In this document: positions 1 to 5,931 of the stretch, piece after piece
How the letters are laid out: every line of letters begins with the position of its first letter
Numbering within the stretch: position 1 is the first letter of the stretch
Assembly: GCA_964617665.1 (NCBI GenBank)
Contig: CAZUAH010000487.1
Coordinates: forward strand, 1-10,656
Reading direction: 5' to 3'
Origin: JADHUC01 sp964617665
Lineage (GTDB): Bacteria; Planctomycetota; Planctomycetia; Pirellulales; Pirellulaceae
Length of the DNA: 10,656 nucleotides
Translations under genes and position numbers: made by a program
Notes under the pieces: generated by a model
Databases searched by the model: none
What the model was told of the DNA's origin: nothing
The model's input: only the letters and a program-made list of their open reading frames with translations

Positions 1-15
1 CGCAGGCCCGAAACC

Positions 16-52
16 CCGGGGCTTCCCTCGCTGACGCTCAGTCCAGCCCCGG
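16..52. repeat. Interrupted stem-loop downstream of the 107-1162 gene
   Basis: CCGGGGCT at 16-23 is the exact reverse complement of AGCCCCGG at 45-52. Between them CTGA (31-34) can pair with TCAG (38-41) around a CGC loop, giving an outer 8-bp stem, an asymmetric internal loop and a small apex. It lies just past the stop of the minus-strand gene ending at 107, so it could act as a terminator, although no clear U-run follows on that strand. The wording resembles intergenic repeats I associate with planctomycete genomes, but that is from memory and unverified. Confidence 0.4.
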
Positions 53-106
53 CCACCCAGCCAGACATTGATCGACAGACACACCCGTAGATTGTGTCCC
101 GGTCGA

Positions 107-1162
107 TCAAGACGATGGAGCGTTTCGGCTGTGGCTGGCCGCCGTGGCTGAAGTCTGGGGCTCCGATTCTGCGACCGATGCTGGGGCGAACAGTTCGGGA
201 CGAATGTGGTGCCCGGCCAGGTGACCGACGGTCCAACCAGAACCAACGGACCGGTTCACAACTTCGATGGTGCGGCTGAAGTTGCCTTCGATCGTCCAGA
301 CGGTCTGAATCTTTGGATCGTAAGCCAACAGCATAAAACTATGGCCTGGAATCCGAACGTAGTCGCCGTGAATTTGGCTCTTCTTTGCCAACTCCCGAAT
401 GTCACCTCCACTGTTGTAGGGAGTCCGCCCACCAAACAGTCGCCCCAGAATCGTCCGGCCATTTTGAGCGCCCACGGTAGACGTGCCAGTCGCCCACATG
501 TAGAAGGCGTAACAGTCCATCGGGTACCGTTCTCCGGTTCGCCAGCCGCGTTTTGCGTAGTAGAACTCCTTGAATGTTCGCATCGCGATGTGTTGGCGGG
601 CACGATCGATCCGCGTCTCACCAGACGTTGCCACGTAGTACGGCAACGAGACCCGCCCGAACGCAGTTTCCTTCCCGTATTCCTTCGACTTACGATGTAA
701 GTTCACAAACAGCCGGTAGACTTTGGCCGGTTCCACAATCGGGTTTTCTTCGTCTTCGTTGGTCAACTCGAAGACGCCGGTCTTTGATCCTTTCTGCGTC
801 ACGCCGGTGAAAGACACGGGGCAGTATCTGACGTAGCTCTTCTCGTGATCGCTCAAATCCCTGATCTTCACTTCGGCAACGATCTGTTCTTTGGCTCCCA
901 GGACTGCCGCGTCTTCTGTCCGGAGAAAGACTCGGATGCGGTCGTTCAGCGCCGCCTCGGGAGCACTGGCTCGGTCATAGTCGTAGTATGCTCGCACGGA
1001 ACGATACTCAGCAGAGCCAGCATCGCTTCTGGTAGCGACATGTCTGCTGCCACCGCCACCTCGTCTGCCGCGGCGAAACGGTGGCCAGGCATTTGCGGAC
1101 TCGACCAGTACCGACGCTAGGATGATCAGTACGACAAATGTGATTCTGTTCATGTGCAACAT
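107..1162 (-). CDS. Secreted papain-like cysteine hydrolase candidate (NlpC/P60- or CHAP-like)
   Basis: This 351-residue protein has an N-terminal signal peptide (hydrophobic residues about 7-20, likely cut after ANA at 25) followed by an Arg/Gly-rich stretch (30-41). Residues about 68-175 look like a beta-rich domain. Residues about 185-325 carry the order of residues expected of a papain-like fold: Cys217 in MDCYAFYMWA, His274 in PGHSFMLL and Asn294 in WTIEGN, as in NlpC/P60 and CHAP cell-wall amidases. The C-terminal tail (about 327-351) is Ser/Ala-rich and probably disordered. The first ATG is chosen because AGAGGG sits 7 bases before it; a second ATG at codon 4 would be too far from that site. 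The gene follows the transglutaminase-like gene by 83 bases on the same strand, so co-transcription is likely. The triad is seen; the activity (peptidase, amidase or other) is inferred, and the protein could be a distant or inactive relative. Confidence 0.6.
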   Translation of the reverse strand: MLHMNRITFVVLIILASVLVESANAWPPFRRGRRGGGGSRHVATRSDAGSAEYRSVRAYYDYDRASAPEAALNDRIRVFLRTEDAAVLGAKEQIVAEVKIRDLSDHEKSYVRYCPVSFTGVTQKGSKTGVFELTNEDEENPIVEPAKVYRLFVNLHRKSKEYGKETAFGRVSLPYYVATSGETRIDRARQHIAMRTFKEFYYAKRGWRTGERYPMDCYAFYMWATGTSTVGAQNGRTILGRLFGGRTPYNSGGDIRELAKKSQIHGDYVRIPGHSFMLLAYDPKIQTVWTIEGNFSRTIEVVNRSVGSGWTVGHLAGHHIRPELFAPASVAESEPQTSATAASHSRNAPSS

Positions 1163-1245
1163 GAAACTGCCCTCTGTTGTTGCGAATCTCTCGATTGTTC
1201 AGATCTGAGGACCCAGAAGTCTTGGTCGCGTTGGATGATGGGAAA

Positions 1246-2493
1246 TCAATTCGATGCCAAAGCCGGGTCGATCTTCGGGCCGATGGTAGCCTCGTCGTAT
1301 TTCTCTTGGACTTCAGGAAGCGCCGACGCTCGCGCCAAGGCGAGTACTTTGCGTACATCAACGTAGGGATTGCCCGGCACCGATCCGTCTTCCTTACCCT
1401 GCACGGCATACAGAGCTATCCACAGGAAATGTCCGCTGGAGTTCAACGCGCGGCCCCCAACGATTTCTCCGTCCTCGTTGATCGCCAGCGTGTACCGACA
1501 CGTCATCGTTTGCCGCGGTTGCCCAACTCGGGCGCCGCTGGCCAAGTCGGTTTGTGTGCTTGTATCCGAACCGTAGTGAGTGTAGGTAATCGTTGTTTCA
1601 ACCTGCTTGTATTGAAGCTCCCCGCCGCCTCCTGCGTCGCGCATGGAATTGACTTTGTAGGAGTAGATGGGATTGTTCCACGACGTTTGGCCCTTCGTTC
1701 GATCGATGCCGACCGGATGGCCCGCCTCGCCAATGTAGTTGGTCAGAGCCAAGTGGAATGTTCCCATATTCGGCCCTCCGTCCTTTGCGCTCGGTGGAGC
1801 CAGATATAGATAGCTGTCGTTGGTGGTTCTGTTGTAGATGCACGTCAGCAGGGCCTTGATATCCGACGCCTGGAAAACCACGCCATCGGCTCCGCCAACC
1901 CGCCCTGCGTCGACCGCCTTCACAGGTTCCGGATGCCTGACGGTGGACGCCGTAAACCCGCTGCAGTAGCCTTCCCAGGACTCGGAGGCAATACGCATCC
2001 GCAACGCAGGAATAAGCGCTCGGTCGACGCCCATAATCCTTCGACGTTCGTAGGAATTGGCCAAGTCCTGTCCGTCGTTGAACGCTCGGTCATATAGGCT
2101 CAACGGTGACGCGCCACGCGATGCCGTGTTACGCGAAGGACGGGCCTCGCTTCGACGACGCCCGATTTGCAGCAGGCCGCCAGTCGGGCCGCGACGACTA
2201 CTGAGTCCGCCGCGAGATTCTGGGTGAATCTCGGCCGCGTACGGGATCCTCCACCTTGGAACCGAGGCTTCCGTCTTCAGGTTCGCTAGTTTCGTCTCGT
2301 ATTCCAAAGCAGTATGGCGGAAGTAGTAGTTGAACAGTGCCTCCTGTTCGTCCCTTTCGCTTTGCACAAACTGGCCGTTAACCTCTCGCTCGTTAACGTT
2401 GCTTTCCGTGTGAGGCGTGGCAGCATTGGATTGCCTAAGGCAACATGTGGCGCCGATACCGAGCACTAAGAGGTTGAAAAAGACCCGTCGCAT
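1246..2493 (-). CDS. Secreted transglutaminase-elicitor-like protein
   Basis: This 415-residue protein has a signal peptide (hydrophobic about 4-17, probable cut after SNA at 24), a charged linker region to about residue 160, and a domain from about 165 to 390. That domain resembles the transglutaminase elicitor family known from the Phytophthora GP42 cell-wall protein, which joins Gln to Lys side chains. Matching features are SWEGYCSG with Cys177 as likely nucleophile, EPVKAV and F..SDIKALL..IY (207-220), FHLALTNYIG with His247, VGID with Asp264 followed by SWNNPIYSY (271-279), and SGHFLWIALY near 353-362. The order Cys, His, Asp fits the transglutaminase triad. GGAG lies 6 bases before the ATG. 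The neighbours are a Lys/Gln-repeat secreted protein upstream and a papain-like protein downstream. The family call is by motif memory and needs a profile search; catalytic activity is inferred. A Gly-rich insert (288-291) and Ser/Thr-rich stretch (309-319) may form a loop. Confidence 0.65.
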   Translation of the reverse strand: MRRVFFNLLVLGIGATCCLRQSNAATPHTESNVNEREVNGQFVQSERDEQEALFNYYFRHTALEYETKLANLKTEASVPRWRIPYAAEIHPESRGGLSSRRGPTGGLLQIGRRRSEARPSRNTASRGASPLSLYDRAFNDGQDLANSYERRRIMGVDRALIPALRMRIASESWEGYCSGFTASTVRHPEPVKAVDAGRVGGADGVVFQASDIKALLTCIYNRTTNDSYLYLAPPSAKDGGPNMGTFHLALTNYIGEAGHPVGIDRTKGQTSWNNPIYSYKVNSMRDAGGGGELQYKQVETTITYTHYGSDTSTQTDLASGARVGQPRQTMTCRYTLAINEDGEIVGGRALNSSGHFLWIALYAVQGKEDGSVPGNPYVDVRKVLALARASALPEVQEKYDEATIGPKIDPALASN

Positions 2494-2527
2494 TTTGTTC
2501 TCCGTCAGTTGGGTCCAGATAGCTGAA

Positions 2528-2581
2528 TAGCAGGCACCCTCCGCATTCCGTTTGCGAACGGCTCACGGAGCGAGCCTGCTA
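2528..2581. repeat. Segmented palindrome with three stems and evenly spaced internal loops
   Basis: Three perfect paired segments nest around one centre: TAGCAGG (2528-2534) with CCTGCTA (2575-2581), CTCCG (2539-2543) with CGGAG (2566-2570), and CCGTT (2548-2552) with AACGG (2557-2561). Each pair is separated from the next by exactly 4 unpaired bases on both sides, and the apex loop TGCG is also 4 bases. The element ends 34 bases before the start codon of the transglutaminase-like gene on the minus strand, so it lies in its leader or promoter region. It resembles REP-type or other dispersed intergenic palindromes; copy number elsewhere cannot be judged from this window. Confidence 0.75.
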
Positions 2582-2651
2582 CCATCCATGGGTGTGTCGA
2601 TTCTCGTGGGACAGAAATCTCGCGGCTACAGTTGGCCCGAGATTGTCGTAG

Positions 2652-2688
2652 AAGGGATGCCCCTCGCAAGAGACGAGGGACATCCTTT
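2652..2688 (-). terminator. Hairpin, probable terminator of the Lys/Gln-repeat gene
   Basis: CCCTCG (2661-2666) pairs with CGAGGG (2674-2679) around a 7-base loop. After one C/A mismatch, GGATG (2655-2659) pairs with CATCC (2681-2685), and A/T pairs extend the base to 2652 and 2688. It lies about 35 bases past the stop of the minus-strand gene at 2722. No strong U-run follows on either strand, so factor-independent termination is plausible but not certain. Confidence 0.5.
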
Positions 2689-2721
2689 CGTGAATCTACG
2701 TCAGCGAAATATCCGCGATTG

Positions 2722-3006
2722 CTACTTGCGCAACCGCCGGGCTCGCTTCGGCTTCTTCTGGCAGCACTGATCGGGCTTGCACTGATCAGGCTTCACTTGA
2801 TCGGGCTTCGCCTGATCCGGTTTAGCTTGATCGGGCTTCGCCTGATCTGGCTTGACCTGATCCGGCTTGGCTTGATCAGGAGCCGACTGGACTGGCCCAA
2901 CCTGATCCGGCTTGACCTGATCCGGCTTTGTTTGAGCGGGATCAGCGGCCAAGCACGTCAGGCCGGCCGCAAAGACAACGACTGCAGCAACTACAAAACG
3001 CATCAT
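2722..3006 (-). CDS. Small secreted Lys-Pro-Asp-Gln pentapeptide-repeat protein
   Basis: This 94-residue protein has a signal peptide (hydrophobic about 4-16, likely cut after CLA at 20). Residues 27-81 form eleven five-residue units with consensus K-P-D-Q-A/V/C. Nine are exact KPDQ units; one starts with Ala (42-46) and one is degenerate, GPVQS (37-41). Cysteines appear only at the end of the array (76, 81, 82), followed by a strongly basic tail (83-94) rich in Lys and Arg. GGAGGG lies 4 bases before the first of two adjacent ATGs and 7 before the second (3003), so the second start is equally possible. I know no named family for it. Each full unit supplies one Lys and one Gln, which would suit cross-linking by the transglutaminase-like enzyme encoded next on the same strand; that link is inference. 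Other roles, such as a spacer, adhesin fragment or polyanion-binding protein, remain open. Confidence 0.75.
   Translation of the reverse strand: MMRFVVAAVVVFAAGLTCLAADPAQTKPDQVKPDQVGPVQSAPDQAKPDQVKPDQAKPDQAKPDQAKPDQVKPDQCKPDQCCQKKPKRARRLRK
2764..2928 (-). repeat. 15-bp tandem repeat array encoding the KPDQx units
   Basis: Eleven 15-base units lie inside the 2722-3006 gene. Because the Asp codon GAT is followed by CAA or CAG, each good unit contains GATC. These fall at 2769, 2784, 2799, 2814, 2829, 2844, 2859, 2874, 2904 and 2919, all in 15-base phase, with only the 2889 position missing. Synonymous and Ala/Val/Cys changes between units show that the array is not freshly duplicated. Confidence 0.85.
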
Positions 3007-3316
3007 TGTGCCCTCCGTAACGGTGTTGAAGAAAGAAACTGCAGATAGAAATCAGGCCACACGCGTGACCTGTTTATTCTTCTGTAACGGACTCAGCTAA
3101 CGGTCGCTGGGAAGGTGGTATGACTCTCGTCTTCCGTGCCGAGGCGGCTTGCTTCGTTGGGTGGGTAAGTCCAGGTGGGAAATCGTGTGGCACCAGAGTC
3201 ATGTGGCCCGCGTAACGGTTAGGCCAACTCTGCGGGTTAGTCTAACAATGCAGATCAGCGTTTGCGAGCGGGGTAGCGCCATTTTCTTCTCAGTAGAAGG
3301 GAAGCGACAGGGGATG
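3007..3316. other. Gene-free gap between the repeat-protein gene and the GH-like gene
   Basis: About 310 bases with no convincing coding region. It holds the leader and presumably the promoter of the 2722-3006 gene, an operator-like dyad (3053-3072), an 8-base inverted pair (ATGACTCT at 3120-3127 and AGAGTCAT at 3195-3202), and a small hairpin CTTCT/AGAAG (3286-3299) just past the stop of the GH-like gene, without a U-run. No clear -35/-10 pair was recognised. Confidence 0.5.
3053..3072. promoter_or_regulatory. Operator-like dyad upstream of the repeat-protein gene
   Basis: A 20-base imperfect palindrome centred between 3062 and 3063, with 8 of 10 positions symmetric and a perfect CACGCGTG-like core broken only by symmetric mismatches. 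Its near edge lies 46 bases upstream of the start codon at 3006, a typical place for a regulator site. No regulator gene is visible in the window, so the role is a guess. Confidence 0.35.
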
Positions 3317-4453
3317 TTACTTGCAGAGTCTGTGTCGAAAGAAGTCCCATGCCCTACCTTTGGTTCCATCAGGTCGAAGGAGCCAGAATCCCCGCACTGC
3401 GTCATTTGATGTTACCGGCGCCGTGGGGTTGAGTCCATTCCGGTTGAATTCGTTACAGTACACCTGCCAATAGACAACGTAAGGGCACCCCCACTCTAGT
3501 CCGACTTCGGTGACGCTGCGCAGCGTGCGATTGAGTTCTTCCGGAGAACGCTCGTTTTCCGGGACGCCAAACTCCCCCACATAGACGTTTCGAGATCCGA
3601 ATGGCGGGCGGTCGGGCGTGTGATCGGCGATGAAGTCCAGAGCGCGGCGGAAAGTGACTCGATCGTCCTGCGTATCCCACGCGGAATAGGAGACGAGATC
3701 GATGCGACTGTGCGGCAGTACACGAACTGTGACTGTGGGACGATCCTCCATCATGCCGATCTTCACCAAATTCACCTCCGCGGCGTGGAAGACTCGAACA
3801 CCCTTCTGGCCAATCTCTTTGCGTGCCTGTTCGACGCCCAATTGGCGTGCGTTAAGCCAATCGATCATCCCACGGAAGGCGGTTTCCGTGGGATCCTTTG
3901 TTCGATCAAAGGAACCGCGTGCTGCCCAATCGCCTTCCCAGTGCTGAAGCACAAACGTTTTCCCCGAACCGCGATATTCAGCAAGCAGATGGCCGGCCAA
4001 TTCGCGAAACTGCTTCGTCTCGTCCCGCGCCTGTGCGTCGTTGATGCCGCGGATCCAGTAGTGATCAGGGCGGCCCACCGAGTAGACCGTCAGGATGTAC
4101 GTCGAGAACGGCTTTGCGAATACGGCTCGATATTGAGGCGTGCGTGCCAAATCGCCCAAGTTGTCAACCTGCGGCCAGTTTGTATTGAATGGGTAGCTTT
4201 TTGGTGGCACCGTGAGATACAGCTTGATGATACGTGCACCGAGCGCGGCAATCTGATCGGCTCCTTCAACCAGAAACTCGTCCTCGGTCAGATGATACTT
4301 GCCATGAACGTGAGTCACGCCGAAGACATCACGGAGACTGCGGGCCGCTCGCTGGGATTCTCCACCTGACGCTACAAAACCGGCGTGCACAACTGCGGCT
4401 ACGGTCAGCGCCGCTGCTATCTCGACGTATTTGGATGAGTTATATGCGAACAC
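3317..4453 (-). CDS. Secreted TIM-barrel protein, putative clan GH-A glycoside hydrolase
   Basis: The 378-residue product begins with a hydrophobic segment (about 12-30) that looks like a signal peptide or membrane anchor. The rest reads as an alternating barrel with strand-like segments ARIIKLYL (73-80), STYILTVYS (117-125), TFVLQHWEGDW (166-176), VRVFHAAEVNLV (219-230), IDLVSYSAWD (251-260), NVYVGEFGV (289-297) and YVVYWQVY (325-332). Glu173 in HWEGDW at the end of the fourth strand and Glu294 in GEFG at the end of the seventh match the acid/base and nucleophile positions of clan GH-A enzymes; Tyr256 and Trp329 lie where aromatic sugar platforms often occur. The start is GTG, supported by GGTGAG 6 bases upstream. 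Substrate and exact family are not recognisable by eye. It could also be a non-catalytic barrel, but both glutamates being present argues for activity. Confidence 0.6.
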   Translation of the reverse strand: MFAYNSSKYVEIAAALTVAAVVHAGFVASGGESQRAARSLRDVFGVTHVHGKYHLTEDEFLVEGADQIAALGARIIKLYLTVPPKSYPFNTNWPQVDNLGDLARTPQYRAVFAKPFSTYILTVYSVGRPDHYWIRGINDAQARDETKQFRELAGHLLAEYRGSGKTFVLQHWEGDWAARGSFDRTKDPTETAFRGMIDWLNARQLGVEQARKEIGQKGVRVFHAAEVNLVKIGMMEDRPTVTVRVLPHSRIDLVSYSAWDTQDDRVTFRRALDFIADHTPDRPPFGSRNVYVGEFGVPENERSPEELNRTLRSVTEVGLEWGCPYVVYWQVYCNEFNRNGLNPTAPVTSNDAVRGFWLLRPDGTKGRAWDFFRHRLCK

Positions 4454-4629
4454 AAACGTCTCACCGGTCTATTGCGTGATTTGTGCATCAATCGCCAGCA
4501 GTGTAATGGAATACGATTAAGACGTGCAGGCCATTGATTCACGGATAGCGGAGGATTTACCATAGGGAGAATAGCTCCCTTCCAGGAAACCTGAGGAAAA
4601 CGTAACACGGACGGCCGAGAGGTTGAAAT
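4454..4629. other. Divergent promoter region with a small hairpin
   Basis: This 176-base gap separates the divergent genes starting at 4453 and 4630 and should hold both promoters, though I could not fix -35/-10 boxes. AGGGAG (4564-4569) pairs with CTCCCT (4575-4580) around the loop AATAG, about 50 bases before the 4630 start. It may be a leader structure or chance. Confidence 0.4.
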
Positions 4630-5439
4630 ATGCTAACAGAAGAACTGCTCAAGGAATCGCGTGATGCTGCTCTAGCTTGTGAAGCAGCAGCCAATTCATT
4701 TTTAACAGACTTCGCAACGGAGGTTGGACCGGAGTCCAATGGCGATGATGGAGTGGTGGACCGTGTTCGTCAGTTGTTTGGACACGTTGAAGACGCTTGG
4801 CAGCAGTGGCAAGAAATCTGTCGTGGCGAAGTGCTTGACTACCTGAACGAGTGGGACGCCGGGCTGAACGATCCGATCATCGTGTACGGTGTACCGTTTC
4901 CTACCGCGCATGAAGCGGCCGGACATTGCGTTCATCCAATCAGAGCGCTTCCCACCGTGTTGGGGATCGAAGTGGCCGATGCAGAATGCGACGATCTGCG
5001 AGCGGCATACGAGCAGTTGGTCATCGGCGCGGAAGCTGATCCGTCCTTGTATGCAAGGGCACTGGAGAATCTGCCGAAAAGTGTTAGCTGGGAAAGCGAG
5101 GCCCTTCGGATGGCGATCGCAGCCGAGTGGGCGGTAGCTATGCGGTCGAAGTTTCACGCCCCCGGCCTTCGGTCATCGCTCGACGACATCTGCGGGATGC
5201 TGACGGAGGGAATGGAACGAATCGTCCGTTTTCTTTGGCCTCGACGGTATCCGACCAAGTGGGACACGCTTGCCGAATCGTGCTGGTCTGGTGGAGAAGC
5301 AGCCGACAGTGCGATCAAGAGACAGCTTCAGCAATTGATGGAACGCCTCCTGGAAAACGATATCACCGACGTCTTCCTGGACTTGGATACAGGCCGCCGT
5401 AGCGTCAACCTGATACGCCCGCGTTTGGTAGACGAATAG
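4630..5439 (+). CDS. Soluble, mostly helical protein of unknown function
   Basis: This 269-residue protein was not recognised. It has no signal peptide or membrane segment, is acidic overall and looks largely alpha-helical, with Ala/Glu/Leu-rich helices at about 1-30, 45-75, 125-175 and 225-250. A less helical middle part (81-112) contains DPIIVYGVPFPTAHEAAGH; a Trp-rich segment (203-220, LWPRRYPTKWDTLAESCW) follows. The sequence ends in a short strand-like stretch, ITDVFLDLD (244-252). The start is supported by GAGAGG 7 bases before the ATG. Cysteines are scattered and do not form a recognised metal site. It is transcribed alone: the gene to its left diverges and the next gene to its right has its own candidate promoter. 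Confidence 0.7.
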   Translation: MLTEELLKESRDAALACEAAANSFLTDFATEVGPESNGDDGVVDRVRQLFGHVEDAWQQWQEICRGEVLDYLNEWDAGLNDPIIVYGVPFPTAHEAAGHCVHPIRALPTVLGIEVADAECDDLRAAYEQLVIGAEADPSLYARALENLPKSVSWESEALRMAIAAEWAVAMRSKFHAPGLRSSLDDICGMLTEGMERIVRFLWPRRYPTKWDTLAESCWSGGEAADSAIKRQLQQLMERLLENDITDVFLDLDTGRRSVNLIRPRLVDE

Positions 5440-5478
5440 CGAAGGAGAGAAGCAACAATTCTATCCCTCATTCTCGTC

Positions 5479-5507
5479 TTGACCTGCACACTCACGTAGC
5501 CAACAAT
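5479..5507 (+). promoter_or_regulatory. Candidate sigma-70-type promoter
   Basis: TTGACC (5479-5484) and AACAAT (5502-5507) are separated by 17 bases, matching 5 of 6 and 4 of 6 consensus positions. Transcription would begin near 5514 and give a leader of about 105 bases before the ATG at 5619. Planctomycete promoters are not always consensus-like, so this is a candidate only. Confidence 0.4.
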
Positions 5508-5522
5508 TGATGTGCACACAGT

Positions 5523-5616
5523 GAACCATTCGGTTCGGGCCATTCCCACCGGGGAGATGACCTGCTCTCGCTGAATGGCGATTTCTAGAATCGTCCTCTT
5601 GTCCAAAGGAGAGCAG
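5523..5616 (+). promoter_or_regulatory. Structured leader that can mask the ribosome binding site
   Basis: CTGCTCTC (5562-5569) is the exact reverse complement of GAGAGCAG (5609-5616), which overlaps the AAGGAG ribosome binding site (5606-5611) of the gene at 5619. Inside that stem CGATT (5579-5583) pairs with AATCG (5589-5593). Upstream, GAACC (5523-5527) pairs with GGTTC (5532-5536). The arrangement could reduce translation until the stem opens. It matches no riboswitch class I recognise. Confidence 0.4.
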
Positions 5617-5618
5617 TG

Positions 5619-5870
5619 ATGTGGAACATTGGTATTGGCGCGATTGAACTTGCTTTGGTTCTTCCCATGATCCCCGGTGTTGTGTTCTTTCGGGGTGCCA
5701 GGCGTCGATGGTATGGTGTAGTGCTGGTCGTCATGGCTCTTGGCATTGTGCTGACTCCGGCGGACCCGGTCAGCACGGTGCTCGTCGCATTGCCACTTCT
5801 GATCGCCTTTACCCTTGGCGTTCTCGCGGCTCCTCTGTTTCGCCCAGTCGACGGCATTGCTGAGCGATAG
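5619..5870 (+). CDS. Small three-helix membrane protein
   Basis: The 83-residue product is almost entirely hydrophobic, with helices at about 5-24, 31-46 and 52-74, a short basic loop (RGARRR, 25-30) between the first two, and a polar tail. By the positive-inside rule the basic loop should be cytoplasmic. ATG at 5619 is preferred over the GTG directly before it because AAGGAG then lies 7 bases upstream. A second small membrane protein follows 61 bases downstream with its own ribosome binding site, probably on the same transcript. No family was recognised; function unknown. Confidence 0.65.
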   Translation: MWNIGIGAIELALVLPMIPGVVFFRGARRRWYGVVLVVMALGIVLTPADPVSTVLVALPLLIAFTLGVLAAPLFRPVDGIAER

Positions 5871-5931
5871 ACGGACTTTTTCTAACTGCAACGTTTCTTG
5901 CCCATACCCCGTAATCGAGAGGATACTCCCC

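Noticed and set aside
206..700. Plus-strand frame of 164 residues opposite the papain-like gene
   Set aside because: It is a shadow of the minus-strand gene, with no signal peptide, motif or ribosome binding site.
2764..2928. CRISPR array
   Set aside because: Units are contiguous 15-base codon repeats without spacers and lie inside a gene.
2632..3048. Plus-strand reading frame over the repeat array encoding a Leu/Ile/Arg repeat protein
   Set aside because: The 15-base unit keeps every frame open, so this is a by-product. The minus-strand frame has the signal peptide, ribosome binding site and sensible tail.
3120..3202. 8-base inverted pair ATGACTCT/AGAGTCAT as mobile element ends
   Set aside because: The pair is short, with no target duplication or coding content between, and is compatible with chance in a 310-base gap.
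4909..4926. HEAAGH in the 269-residue protein as a zinc protease motif
   Set aside because: HExxH needs His four residues after the first; here the second His is one residue too late, and no third ligand is seen.
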